From Streptomyces sp. NBC_00353 (GTDB taxonomy: Bacteria; Actinomycetota; Actinomycetes; Streptomycetales; Streptomycetaceae): a DNA stretch of 64,000 bases. The DNA lies in contig NZ_CP107985.1 of NCBI RefSeq assembly GCF_036108815.1, positions 7,809,501 to 7,873,500 on the forward strand, written 5' to 3'. Positions 43,095 to 51,731 of the stretch are shown here, in pieces. The position numbers and the translations under genes are program-made. Under the pieces are notes generated by a model. That model saw only the letters and a list, made by a program, of their open reading frames with translations, made no database searches and was not told the origin of the DNA. Every line of letters starts with the position of its first letter. Positions within the stretch are counted from its first letter, which is position 1.

Positions 43095-44342
43095 GTGGAC
43101 GAGAGCGGCGACAGCGGCCGGCCGCAGCCCGGCGCAGGGGGAACCGACCCCGCCGCGCCCGAGAAGGGCAAACCGCAACGCCCCCGAGAGCCGGGCGGCG
43201 GCCTCCTGATGGGCCGCCCCTTCGGTGTGCCGGTATACGTCGCACCCAGCTGGTTCCTCGTCGCGGCGCTCATCACCTGGGTCTTCGGCGGCCAGCTCGA
43301 CCGGGTGCTGCCCGAGCTGGGCACGGCCCGCTATCTCGTCTCCCTCTTCTTCGCGATCGCCTTCTACGCCTCCGTACTCGTGCACGAGCTCGCCCACACC
43401 GTGGTCGCACTCCGCTACAAGCTCCCCGTGCGCCGCATCCAGCTGCAGTTCTTCGGCGGTGTCTCCGAGATCGAGAAGGAGTCCGAGACCCCCGGCCGCG
43501 AATTCCTCCTCGCCTTCGTCGGCCCGCTCCTCTCGCTGGTCCTCGCCGGCGTCTTCTACCTCGGCATGAAGTTCGTCGAACCCGGCACCGTCCCCGGTGT
43601 CCTGCTCGCCGGGCTGATGATCTCCAACCTCATCGTCGCCGCCTTCAACCTGCTGCCGGGGCTGCCGCTCGACGGCGGCCGCATGCTCCGGGCCGTCGTC
43701 TGGAAGATCACCGGACGCCCCATGAGCGGCACCGTCGCCGCGGCCTGGGTCGGCCGCGCCCTCGCCGTCAGCGTCCTCATCGGACTCCCGCTCCTCACCC
43801 AGACCGGGGGGTTCGGGAACAACACCGACGACATCAGCGGCATGGACACCGTCACCGACGCCCTGCTCGCCGCGATCCTCTGCGCCATCATCTGGACCGG
43901 GGCGGGCAACAGCCTGCGGATGGCCCGTCTGCGCGAACACCTCCCCGAGCTGCGCGCCCGCACCCTGACCCGACGCGCCGTCCCCGTCGAGGCCGCCACC
44001 CCGCTCTCCGAGGCGCTGCGCCGGGCCAACGAGGCGGGCGCCCGCGCGCTCGTCGTCGTCGACGGGCACGGCGACCCCAAGGCCGTCGTCCGCGAGGCCG
44101 CCATCGGCTCGGTACCCGAACACCGCCGCCCCTGGGTTGCGGTGAGCGCCCTCGCCCAGGACCTCACCGACGGCATGAAGATCTCCGTCGAGCTGTCCGG
44201 GGAGACGCTCCTGGACACGCTCAGGGCCAGCCCGGCCACCGAGTACCTCGTCCTTGAGGAGACCGGCGAGATCTACGGCGTCCTGTCCACCGCCGACGTC
44301 GAACGCGCCTTCGTCGCCGCCATGGCCCGCCCCGCAGCCTGA
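43095..44342 (+). CDS. site-2 protease (M50) with CBS domains
   Basis: A 415-residue intramembrane zinc metalloprotease of the SpoIVFB/RseP class. The HELAH active site (H97, E98, H101) lies in a membrane helix, and D193 in LPLDGG is the third ligand. A C-terminal cytoplasmic region (about 270-415) resembles a CBS pair (ALVVVDGHGDPKAVV, LVLEETGEIYGVLS). It likely cuts a membrane-bound sigma or anti-sigma factor; the target is not here. GTG at 43095 follows GAAGGGA; a start at 43059 is also possible. TrmI follows on the same strand. Confidence 0.92.
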   Translation: MDESGDSGRPQPGAGGTDPAAPEKGKPQRPREPGGGLLMGRPFGVPVYVAPSWFLVAALITWVFGGQLDRVLPELGTARYLVSLFFAIAFYASVLVHELAHTVVALRYKLPVRRIQLQFFGGVSEIEKESETPGREFLLAFVGPLLSLVLAGVFYLGMKFVEPGTVPGVLLAGLMISNLIVAAFNLLPGLPLDGGRMLRAVVWKITGRPMSGTVAAAWVGRALAVSVLIGLPLLTQTGGFGNNTDDISGMDTVTDALLAAILCAIIWTGAGNSLRMARLREHLPELRARTLTRRAVPVEAATPLSEALRRANEAGARALVVVDGHGDPKAVVREAAIGSVPEHRRPWVAVSALAQDLTDGMKISVELSGETLLDTLRASPATEYLVLEETGEIYGVLSTADVERAFVAAMARPAA

Positions 44343-44394
44343 GCCGCTCCGGGCGGGCGGTCGGAGCCCCGGGAAACACCGGTACGCTGGTCAC

Positions 44395-45300
44395 ATGTCT
44401 GAACCGACCGGTGCCGCCCGCCGACGTGGGCCCTTCAAGGTCGGGGACCAGGTCCAGCTCACCGACCCCAAGGGACGCCACTACACCTTCACGCTCGAAG
44501 CCGGAAAGAACTTCCACACCCACAAGGGTTCTTTCCCGCACGACGAGCTGATCGGTGCGCCCGAGGGCAGTGTGGTCCGAACCACGGGAAACGTCGCCTA
44601 TCTCGCGCTGCGCCCCCTGCTCCCCGACTACGTCCTGTCCATGCCCCGCGGCGCCGCCGTGGTCTACCCCAAGGACGCGGGGCAGATCCTGGCGTTCGCC
44701 GACATCTTCCCCGGCGCCCGCGTCGTGGAGGCCGGGGTCGGCTCCGGCTCGCTCTCCACCTTCCTGCTCCGCGCCATCGGCGACCAGGGCATGCTGCACT
44801 CGTACGAGCGCCGCGAGGACTTCGCCGAGATCGCCCAGCAGAACGTCGAGCGCTACTTCGGCGAGCCGCACCCCGCGTGGCAGCTCACTGTCGGCGACCT
44901 CCAGGACAACCTGTCGGACACGGACGTCGACCGGGTCATCCTCGACATGCTCGCCCCCTGGGAGTGCCTGGACGCCGTCGCAAAGGCGCTCGTGCCGGGC
45001 GGAATCCTCTGCGCGTACGTCGCCACCACCACCCAGCTCGCCCGGACCGTCGAGTCCATCCGTGAGATGGGCTGCTTCGCCGAGCCGCAGCCCTGGGAAT
45101 CGATGATCCGCAACTGGCACGTCGAGGGCCTGGCCGTCCGCCCGGACCACCGCATGATCGGCCACACCGGCTTCCTCGTCACCGCCCGCCGCCTCGCCGA
45201 CGGCGTGGAGGCCCCGCTGCGCCGCCGCCGGCCCGCCAAGGGCGCCTACGGCGAGGACTACGACGGCCCCGGCAGCCAGAGCGGCTCCTCCCGCGGCTGA
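44395..45300 (+). CDS. trmI: tRNA (adenine(58)-N1)-methyltransferase
   Basis: A 301-residue AdoMet methyltransferase that makes m1A58 in the T-loop of tRNAs. The N-terminal domain shows GRHYTFTLEAGKNFHTHKGSFPHD and GSVVRTTGNVAYLALRPLL, and the Rossmann core has motif I VVEAGVGSGSLS and motif IV VILDMLAPWE, typical of TrmI tetramers. The ATG lies just behind a TGGTCAC sequence; the gene is 52 bases after the protease stop, so possibly cotranscribed. A very strong terminator follows. The mycobacterial homologue (Rv2118c) also sits near arc and the RecB-like gene. Confidence 0.95.
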   Translation: MSEPTGAARRRGPFKVGDQVQLTDPKGRHYTFTLEAGKNFHTHKGSFPHDELIGAPEGSVVRTTGNVAYLALRPLLPDYVLSMPRGAAVVYPKDAGQILAFADIFPGARVVEAGVGSGSLSTFLLRAIGDQGMLHSYERREDFAEIAQQNVERYFGEPHPAWQLTVGDLQDNLSDTDVDRVILDMLAPWECLDAVAKALVPGGILCAYVATTTQLARTVESIREMGCFAEPQPWESMIRNWHVEGLAVRPDHRMIGHTGFLVTARRLADGVEAPLRRRRPAKGAYGEDYDGPGSQSGSSRG

Positions 45301-45316
45301 CCCCGCACAACGCACC

Positions 45317-45370
45317 GGCGCCGCCGCCGAGTTCCCGGACCGACCCGGGAACTCGGCGGCGGCGCCTTTT
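45317..45370 (+). terminator. strong intrinsic terminator after trmI
   Basis: Perfect 22-bp stem (45317-45338 with 45345-45366), loop ACCGAC, followed by TTTT. It is the clearest Rho-independent terminator in the window. Confidence 0.92.
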
Positions 45371-45556
45371 CGTTGCCCGCGCGGAGGCTGCCGGCACGGG
45401 ACCAGCCACCGGGAATCGGGATCCGTACCGACCCCACCGTTCCACTGCCCTGTGAGGTATGGCACGATGCTGGCCACCCCCACCTACGGCGTACGCCCCA
45501 CCGGTCCGTCGTCCACGGGCATCGCCGAACCACAGGAACCACAGGAGACATCCCGC

Positions 45557-46138
45557 GTGCAGACCTCCGAGCTCCCGGACCTCGCGCACACCGACACGAC
45601 GCCGATGCACTGGCTCGCCACCGCGACCGCCATGGCCGCCGTCATCGCCGGGGCAGGCATGCTCCAGCCCGACGACGCGACCGCCTCGGCCTCGACCTCC
45701 CACCGCACGACGGCGCAGCACGGCACCGCACCCGTCGCGGCCCCCGATCCGGCCCGTGCGACCTTCCCGCTGCAGTGCGGGACGGCGGACAGCACCGTTG
45801 CCGATCAGGTCCCCGGTGACCTCGACGGCGACGGCCGCCCGGAGACCGTAGCGGTGGTCCACTGCGCGGCCGGATCCGGTACACCGCCGAGCGGCGTCTA
45901 CGTCCTCACACAGGGAAGCGGGGCCGCACCCCGGATCGTTGCGACCCTGGTGGACCCCGCGCAGAAGATGAGCGTCGACGACCTCACCGTGCGTGACGGC
46001 ATCATCTCCGCCACGCTTCTCGGCTACTCCTCGGTCGATGTCCCGCGTTGCTGCCCCGACCAGCAGGAAAAAGTGACCTGGCAGTGGCGGAACGGCGCCT
46101 TCGTCCGTGCCGCGCAGCGCGGGACGGGCAGCGCCTGA
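45557..46138 (+). CDS. hypothetical membrane-anchored or secreted protein
   Basis: A 193-residue protein of unknown function. Near the N terminus, about residues 15-36, is a hydrophobic segment (MHWLATATAMAAVIAGAGML) that may be a signal anchor. The exported part contains DLDGDGRPETVAVVHC, an FG-GAP/calcium-loop-like motif often seen in secreted Streptomyces proteins, and four cysteines (LQCGTADS, VVHCAA, RCCPDQ). GTG at 45557 has an AGGAG ribosome site; an upstream in-frame start at 45452 would put non-conserved residues in front. It converges with the ferredoxin gene. Confidence 0.7.
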   Translation: MQTSELPDLAHTDTTPMHWLATATAMAAVIAGAGMLQPDDATASASTSHRTTAQHGTAPVAAPDPARATFPLQCGTADSTVADQVPGDLDGDGRPETVAVVHCAAGSGTPPSGVYVLTQGSGAAPRIVATLVDPAQKMSVDDLTVRDGIISATLLGYSSVDVPRCCPDQQEKVTWQWRNGAFVRAAQRGTGSA

Positions 46139-46177
46139 CCGGTCACTGCAGGTAGCGGGCCGGTCGGGCCGGCCGGT

Positions 46178-46489
46178 TCAGGCAGCCTCGGGGCCGTAGA
46201 TCTCGACCCTGTCCGAAATGCGCCGTACATGAATGCAGTCGCCGGGGCACTCCTTTGCCGAATCGACCACGTCCTGAAGCAGCGGCAGCGGAACGGGCGT
46301 CGTCGCCCCCTTGTCCTGCAGCAGCTCGTCCTCGCTGCTCTTCACATACGCCAGGCCATCGATGTCCAGCTCGAACACCTCGGGTGCGTACTGCACGCAG
46401 ATGCCGTCCCCGGTGCAGAGGTCCTGGTCGATCCAGACCTCCAGATCCTGCGTGTCGCTGCCGGTCGGGGCGTCCTGCTGCACGGTCAT
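46178..46489 (-). CDS. ferredoxin
   Basis: A 103-residue, acidic small ferredoxin of the 3Fe-4S (Fer4_15-like) type. Cysteine pattern: CTGDGIC near residue 25 and CPGDC near residue 90, with a VxxxQYAPEVFELDIDGLAYV segment between. It can deliver electrons to a P450 or other oxygenase, but none is nearby. ATG at 46489 has AGGAGA upstream. It is divergent from arc across about 240 bases, and it is conserved beside arc in Streptomyces from memory. Confidence 0.88.
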   Translation of the reverse strand: MTVQQDAPTGSDTQDLEVWIDQDLCTGDGICVQYAPEVFELDIDGLAYVKSSEDELLQDKGATTPVPLPLLQDVVDSAKECPGDCIHVRRISDRVEIYGPEAA

Positions 46490-46686
46490 TTCTCCTGCCG
46501 TTTCCTGCGTATCCGAACCAAAAATGGCCAGCCCTGACGGGTGTTGAACGGTTCGACGATACAACCGGCCGCTTTCCGATGTTGAAGGGTGGGTATTCCC
46601 CTGGCGTGAGGGAGAGCGCAAGGGTGAAGATCGGACACGTCCCGGAGTCTTTGTGATCTAGGGGTTTCAATCACCACCCACCCAGG

Positions 46687-46692
46687 TAGGGT
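46687..46692 (+). promoter_or_regulatory. candidate -10 (TAGGGT) of arc
   Basis: TAGGGT lies within GGTAGGGTC, 38 bases before the arc start. The same 9-mer occurs upstream of pup (50322-50330) and upstream of prcB (50721-50729). No matching -35 is clear. Confidence 0.35.
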
Positions 46693-46730
46693 CAGGAAGC
46701 GTCCAGCTCCCCTTGGAGGAGGTGAGGACC

Positions 46731-48497
46731 GTGGCAGCCCACGACGACGACATCAACCGCGGCATCCGGCCCGGGCGGGGGTCTGAAGACCCAGCCGGCC
46801 AGGTCGCCTATCTCGAGCAGGAAATCGCCGTCCTGCGACGTAAGCTCGCCGACTCTCCGCGCCATACGAGGATTCTCGAAGAGCGGATCGTCGAGTTGCA
46901 GACCAACCTCGCAGGCGTCTCAGCACAGAACGAGCGGCTCGCCAACACCCTGCGCGAGGCCCGCGACCAGATCGTCGCCCTCAAGGAGGAGGTCGACCGG
47001 CTCGCACAGCCACCGGCCGGCTTCGGAGTCTTCCTGCAGGGCAACGAGGACGGTACCTGCGACATCTTCACCGGGGGCCGCAAGCTCCGGGTGAACGTCA
47101 GCCCCAGCGTCGAGCTCGACGACCTCCGGCGTGGCCAGGAAGTCATGCTCAACGAAGCGCTCAACGTGGTCGAGGCCATGGAATTCGAGCGTGCAGGGGA
47201 CATCGTCACCCTCAAGGAGATCCTCGAGGACGGCGAGCGGGCCCTGGTTCTCGGGCACACCGACGAGGAGCGGGTGGTACGGCTCGCCGAACCGCTTCTC
47301 GACATCAACATCCGGCCCGGCGACGCGCTGCTGCTCGAACCCAGGTCCGGCTACGTCTACGAAGTGGTGCCGAAGAGCGAGGTCGAGGAGCTCGTCCTCG
47401 AAGAGGTTCCGGACATCGACTACGACAAGATCGGCGGCCTGGGTGACCAGATCGAGCTGATCCGGGACGCGGTCGAGCTCCCCTACCTCCACCCCGACCT
47501 CTTCAAGGAGCACGAACTGCGGCCGCCGAAGGGCATCCTGCTCTACGGGCCGCCCGGCTGCGGCAAGACTCTCATTGCCAAGGCCGTCGCCAACTCCCTG
47601 GCCAAGAAGGTCGCCGAGGTGACCGGACAGCCTGCCGGCAAGAGCTACTTCCTCAACATCAAGGGTCCTGAGCTCCTCAACAAGTACGTCGGTGAGACCG
47701 AGCGGCACATCCGCCTGGTCTTCCAGCGGGCCCGTGAGAAGGCGAGCGAGGGCACTCCCGTCATCGTCTTCTTCGACGAGATGGAATCGCTCTTCCGCAC
47801 CCGCGGATCCGGCGTCAGCTCGGACGTGGAGAACACCATCGTCCCGCAGCTGCTCGCCGAGATCGACGGCGTGGAGGGGTTGGAGAACGTCATCGTGATC
47901 GGCGCCTCCAACCGCGAGGACATGATCGACCCGGCCATCCTGCGCCCCGGGCGCCTCGATGTGAAGATCAAGATCGAGCGTCCGGACGCGGAGGCCGCGA
48001 GGGACATCTTCGCGAAGTACCTCACGCCTTCCCTGCCCCTGCACTCGGACGACCTCGCCGAGCACACCGGCTCCAAGGAAGCCGCGGCGCACGCCATGAT
48101 CCAGTCCGTCGTCGAGCGGATGTACACCGAGTCCGAGGAGAACCGCTTCCTCGAGGTCACGTACGCCAACGGCGACAAGGAAGTCCTGTACTTCAAGGAC
48201 TTCAACTCCGGCGCGATGATCCAGAACATCGTCGACCGGGCCAAGAAGATGGCCATCAAGGCCTTCCTCGACCAGGGCCAGAAGGGCCTTCGCGTCTCCC
48301 ATCTCCTCCAGGCATGCGTGGACGAGTTCAAGGAGAACGAGGACCTTCCCAACACCACCAACCCCGACGACTGGGCCAGGATCTCCGGCAAGAAGGGCGA
48401 GCGGATCGTCTTCATCCGTACGCTCGTCACCGGAAAACAGGGCGCAGACACGGGTCGCTCCATCGACACAGTGGCAAACACCGGGCAGTACCTGTAG
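46731..48497 (+). CDS. arc: proteasomal AAA+ ATPase ARC (Mpa homologue)
   Basis: A 588-residue unfoldase that forms the hexameric cap of the actinobacterial 20S proteasome and threads pupylated substrates in. An N-terminal coiled coil (about 20-70) binds Pup, followed by two OB folds (about 90-230) and one AAA+ module with Walker A GPPGCGKT (273-280, K279) and Walker B VIVFFDE (D349-E350). The C terminus GQYL carries the penultimate tyrosine needed for docking to the alpha ring. GTG at 46731 follows GGAGGAGGTGAGG. dop and pup follow. Mycobacterial orthologue Mpa. Confidence 0.97.
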   Translation: MAAHDDDINRGIRPGRGSEDPAGQVAYLEQEIAVLRRKLADSPRHTRILEERIVELQTNLAGVSAQNERLANTLREARDQIVALKEEVDRLAQPPAGFGVFLQGNEDGTCDIFTGGRKLRVNVSPSVELDDLRRGQEVMLNEALNVVEAMEFERAGDIVTLKEILEDGERALVLGHTDEERVVRLAEPLLDINIRPGDALLLEPRSGYVYEVVPKSEVEELVLEEVPDIDYDKIGGLGDQIELIRDAVELPYLHPDLFKEHELRPPKGILLYGPPGCGKTLIAKAVANSLAKKVAEVTGQPAGKSYFLNIKGPELLNKYVGETERHIRLVFQRAREKASEGTPVIVFFDEMESLFRTRGSGVSSDVENTIVPQLLAEIDGVEGLENVIVIGASNREDMIDPAILRPGRLDVKIKIERPDAEAARDIFAKYLTPSLPLHSDDLAEHTGSKEAAAHAMIQSVVERMYTESEENRFLEVTYANGDKEVLYFKDFNSGAMIQNIVDRAKKMAIKAFLDQGQKGLRVSHLLQACVDEFKENEDLPNTTNPDDWARISGKKGERIVFIRTLVTGKQGADTGRSIDTVANTGQYL

Positions 48498-48505
48498 AAC
48501 GCAGA

Positions 48506-48541
48506 CCGGCTGCGGATGCCCGGCCGGGCATCCGCAGCCGG
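48506..48541 (+). terminator. terminator after arc
   Basis: An 18+18 perfect inverted repeat without a spacer (48506-48523/48524-48541), in practice a stem of about 16 bp and tetraloop, 8 bases after the arc stop. It is followed by TTGCTTTCC. It shows arc and dop are probably separate units. Confidence 0.75.
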
Positions 48542-48733
48542 TTGCTTTCCGGACAGCTCCCACGACACCGGAGCAATGACGTAATTGATCTCCCCACCAG
48601 CGCAGAGGCGCTCTAGGCTCTTCCGTACCGCCCGGTCGCGCAGTGCGGGGACGGGCACCGCACACGCACCGGACAAGCAGCGGTACTTGAGCGCCGATCC
48701 CGGAAGGGAACGCCGCCGGGCAAGGAGGGCCGC

Positions 48734-50245
48734 ATGACCGTACGGCGAGTAATGGGCATCGAGACGGAGTACGGCATCTCCGTGCCCGGCCACCCCAACG
48801 CCAATGCCATGCTCACCTCGTCCCAGATCGTCAACGCCTACGCGGCGGCGATGCACCGGGCGCGACGCGCCCGCTGGGACTTCGAGGAGGAGAACCCGCT
48901 GCGAGACGCGCGAGGCTTCGACCTCGCCCGCGAGACCGCCGACTCCAGTCAGCTGACCGACGAGGACATCGGCCTCGCCAACGTCATCCTCACCAACGGG
49001 GCACGGCTCTACGTCGACCATGCGCACCCCGAGTACAGCTCGCCGGAGATCACCAACCCGCGGGACGCCGTCCTCTGGGACAAGGCCGGCGAACGCATCA
49101 TGGCGGAAGCCGCCGAACGCGCGGCCCAGCTGCCCGGCGCCCAGCCGATCCATCTCTACAAGAACAACACCGACAACAAGGGCGCCTCGTACGGCACGCA
49201 CGAGAACTACCTGATGAAGCGGGAGACCCCGTTCTCCGACATCGTGCGCCACCTGACCCCGTTCTTCGTCTCCCGCCAGGTCGTCACCGGCGCCGGTCGC
49301 GTCGGCATCGGCCAGGACGGCCACGAGCACGGCTTCCAGATCAGCCAGCGGGCGGACTACTTCGAGGTCGAGGTCGGCCTGGAGACCACGCTCAAGCGCC
49401 CCATCATCAACACCCGCGACGAGCCGCACTCCGACGCCGAGAAGTACCGCCGCCTCCATGTGATCATCGGCGACGCGAACCTGTCGGAGATCTCGACGTA
49501 TCTCAAGCTCGGCACCACGGCGCTCGTCCTGTCCATGATCGAGGACGGCTTCATCAATGTCGACCTCGCCGTCGACCAGCCGGTGCGCACCCTGCACCAC
49601 GTCTCCCACGACCCCTCGCTGCAACATCTGATCACGCTGCGTAGCGGTCGGACGCTCACCGCGGTGCAGCTGCAGATGGAGTACTTCGAGCTCGGCCGCA
49701 AGTACGTCGAGGAGCGGTACGGGGTGGACGCCGATGAGCAGACCAAGGACGTCCTGATCCGCTGGGAGGACACCCTCAACCGGCTGGAGAACGATCCGAT
49801 GAGCCTCTCCGGGGAGCTCGACTGGATCGCCAAGCGGGAGCTCATGGAGGGCTACCGCCGGCGCGACAGCCTGGACTGGGACGCGCCCCGGCTGCACCTG
49901 GTGGACCTCCAGTACGCCGACGTGAGGGCCGAGAAGGGCCTCTACAACCGTCTGGTGGCCCGCGGCAAGATGAAGCGCCTGCTGGACGAGAACGAGGTCG
50001 AGCAGGCCCGTACGAAGCCCCCGGAGGACACCAGGGCGTACTTCCGCGGCCGCTGCCTGGAACAGTACGCGGACGACGTCGCCGCTGCCTCCTGGGACTC
50101 GGTCATCTTCGATCTGCCGGGTCATGACTCGCTGCAGCGGGTGCCCACCCTGGAACCCCTCCGCGGGACCCGCAATCACGTCAAGGAGCTCCTGGACCGC
50201 TGTCGCACGGCGGAAGAGCTGGTCCGGGTGCTGTCCGGCGGCTGA
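48734..50245 (+). CDS. dop: Pup deamidase/depupylase
   Basis: A 503-residue member of the glutamine-synthetase-like ligase fold. The N-terminal MGIETEYGISVPGHP has the conserved glutamates that bind ATP/Mg. Other family segments are ILTNGARLYVDHAHPEYSSPE, LYKNNTDNKGASYGTHENYL and RPIINTRDEPHSDAEKYRRLHV. Dop converts the C-terminal Gln of Pup to Glu and also removes Pup from proteins. It resembles PafA at 55053 throughout. The Dop-specific loop after PGHPNANAM is present. An AAGGAGG ribosome site precedes the ATG. Confidence 0.96.
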   Translation: MTVRRVMGIETEYGISVPGHPNANAMLTSSQIVNAYAAAMHRARRARWDFEEENPLRDARGFDLARETADSSQLTDEDIGLANVILTNGARLYVDHAHPEYSSPEITNPRDAVLWDKAGERIMAEAAERAAQLPGAQPIHLYKNNTDNKGASYGTHENYLMKRETPFSDIVRHLTPFFVSRQVVTGAGRVGIGQDGHEHGFQISQRADYFEVEVGLETTLKRPIINTRDEPHSDAEKYRRLHVIIGDANLSEISTYLKLGTTALVLSMIEDGFINVDLAVDQPVRTLHHVSHDPSLQHLITLRSGRTLTAVQLQMEYFELGRKYVEERYGVDADEQTKDVLIRWEDTLNRLENDPMSLSGELDWIAKRELMEGYRRRDSLDWDAPRLHLVDLQYADVRAEKGLYNRLVARGKMKRLLDENEVEQARTKPPEDTRAYFRGRCLEQYADDVAAASWDSVIFDLPGHDSLQRVPTLEPLRGTRNHVKELLDRCRTAEELVRVLSGG

Positions 50246-50365
50246 AATGGCCGCGATCAGGGAATCATCGAGATGGCCCCCGTGCGTTGAGACAAGTACC
50301 GGGCCAATGTCGGACCCCGTAGGTAGGGTCTGATCAAGTGCTTCGAACCGAGCGGGGTGAGCTAC

Positions 50366-50584
50366 ATGGCGACCAAGGACACCGGCGGCGGACAGCAGAA
50401 GGCGACACGCTCCACCGAGGAGGTCGAGGAGCAGGCGCAGGACGCGCAGGCTTCGGAGGACCTCAAGGAGCGGCAGGAGAAGCTGAGCGACGATGTCGAC
50501 TCGGTTCTGGACGAAATCGACGACGTCTTGGAGGAGAACGCCGAGGACTTCGTCCGTTCGTTCGTTCAGAAGGGTGGACAGTAG
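50366..50584 (+). CDS. pup: prokaryotic ubiquitin-like protein Pup
   Basis: A 72-residue intrinsically disordered, acidic protein tag. The sequence shows MATKDTGGGQQKATR at the front, a coiled-coil-forming SDDVDSVLDEIDDVLEENAEDF that binds ARC, and the C-terminal GGQ, so the encoded end is Gln and must be deamidated by Dop before PafA ligation. ATG at 50366 gives the usual length; an upstream in-frame start would add nine residues. It is followed by a small endonuclease VII-like gene and prcB-prcA. Confidence 0.97.
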   Translation: MATKDTGGGQQKATRSTEEVEEQAQDAQASEDLKERQEKLSDDVDSVLDEIDDVLEENAEDFVRSFVQKGGQ

Positions 50585-50612
50585 TCCACTCATGTGAACA
50601 AGGGGGAGTGGA

Positions 50613-50876
50613 GTGGTGCGCGCGGTACGGGCGGAAGGAGCCCGTACCGCGCGGCCGCAACCGGCACTTCGGAGTCCGCAAGCTTCCCCCGCAGTCCATG
50701 TGGATCACCGCCACGAGACGGGTAGGGTCCGTGGCGTACTGTGCTTCAACTGCAATTCGGCCATCGGCACGTTGGGAGATGATCCTGACACCTTCCGCAG
50801 GGCCATCGCTTACCTGGAGGGAATCGCGTGGAAGCCAACACTCGTAGCACCGGGCGTCTACCAGCTGCCTTCCTGA
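50613..50876 (+). CDS. endonuclease VII domain protein, apparently frameshifted at its N terminus
   Basis: A small ORF between pup and prcB. Its second half is clearly an HNH/endonuclease VII domain: HVDHRHETGRVRGVLCFNCNSAIGTLGDDPD. The first ~27 residues in this frame are Arg/Ala/Pro-rich and unlike protein. In the neighbouring frame, from GTG 50608 behind an AGGGGG ribosome site, one reads VEWCARYGRKEPVPRGRNRHFGVRKLPP, which looks like the real N terminus. Adding one C to the C5 run at 50686-50690 joins the two. So the gene is either a recent pseudogene, a sequencing error or a slippage site. It ends inside prcB. A function in mobile or phage defence is not shown. Confidence 0.6.
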   Translation: MVRAVRAEGARTARPQPALRSPQASPAVHVDHRHETGRVRGVLCFNCNSAIGTLGDDPDTFRRAIAYLEGIAWKPTLVAPGVYQLPS

Positions 50877-51673
50877 CGCCGGGATCCTCTTCGTTCATGG
50901 ACTTCCTGTCCGACCAGTCGCCCGAGATGCTCCCGGGCAACCGGCACCTGCCGCCCATGCAGGGGGCCATCGAGGCGCCGCACGGGACGACCATCGTCGC
51001 CGCGACGTTCCCGGGTGGCGTGGTGCTCGCCGGTGACCGGCGGGCGACCATGGGCAACATGATCGCGCAGCGCGACATCGAGAAGGTCTTCCCGGCCGAC
51101 GAGTACTCGGCGGTGGGTATCGCCGGCACGGCCGGTCTCGCGGTGGAGATGGTCAAGCTCTTCCAACTGGAGCTGGAGCACTTCGAGAAGGTCGAGGGCG
51201 CCCAGCTCTCCCTGGAGGGCAAGGCGAACCGGCTCTCCACGATGATCCGCAGCAATCTGGCCATGGCCATGCAGGGCCTCGCCGTGGTCCCGCTCTTCGC
51301 TGGCTTCGACATCGACCGCGAGAAGGGCCGGATCTTCTCGTACGACGTCACCGGCGGGCGGTCCGAGGAGCTCGGCTACGCGGCCACCGGTTCCGGGTCG
51401 ATCTTCGCCCGCGGGTCGATGAAGAAGCTCTACCGCGAGGACCTGACGGAGCAGCAGACGCTCACCCTGGTCGTACAGGCGCTGTACGACGCCGCGGACG
51501 ACGACTCGGCGACCGGCGGTCCGGACGTGGCCCGGCGGATCTATCCGATCGTCACCGTCATCACCGACGAGGGCTTCAGGAAGCTCACCGAGGCGGAATC
51601 CTCCGAGATCGCCCGCGCGATCCTGGAGCGCCGGATGGAACAGCCCGACGGCCCGCGCGCCGCGCTGCTCTGA
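50828..51673 (+). CDS. prcB: proteasome beta subunit
   Basis: A 281-residue precursor of the catalytic 20S subunit. The propeptide is 53 residues; autolysis before T54 in PHG|TTIVA exposes the catalytic threonine. The mature part has ATFPGGVVLAGDRRATMGNMIA and YAATGSGSIFARGSMKKLY, typical of beta subunits. GTG start behind GGAGGG. Its start lies within the end of the small endonuclease VII-like ORF, suggesting coupled translation. prcA follows after 58 bases. Confidence 0.96.
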   Translation: MEANTRSTGRLPAAFLTPGSSSFMDFLSDQSPEMLPGNRHLPPMQGAIEAPHGTTIVAATFPGGVVLAGDRRATMGNMIAQRDIEKVFPADEYSAVGIAGTAGLAVEMVKLFQLELEHFEKVEGAQLSLEGKANRLSTMIRSNLAMAMQGLAVVPLFAGFDIDREKGRIFSYDVTGGRSEELGYAATGSGSIFARGSMKKLYREDLTEQQTLTLVVQALYDAADDDSATGGPDVARRIYPIVTVITDEGFRKLTEAESSEIARAILERRMEQPDGPRAALL

Positions 51674-51731
51674 TCCCGGTTCCAGGGCCTCTTCGATGGA
51701 CTCGTCACTGACAGAAAGGGACGGATAGCCG

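Noticed and set aside
47645..50593. Long minus-strand open frame covering dop and arc
   Set aside because: It is a shadow of the well-supported arc, dop and pup reading frames.
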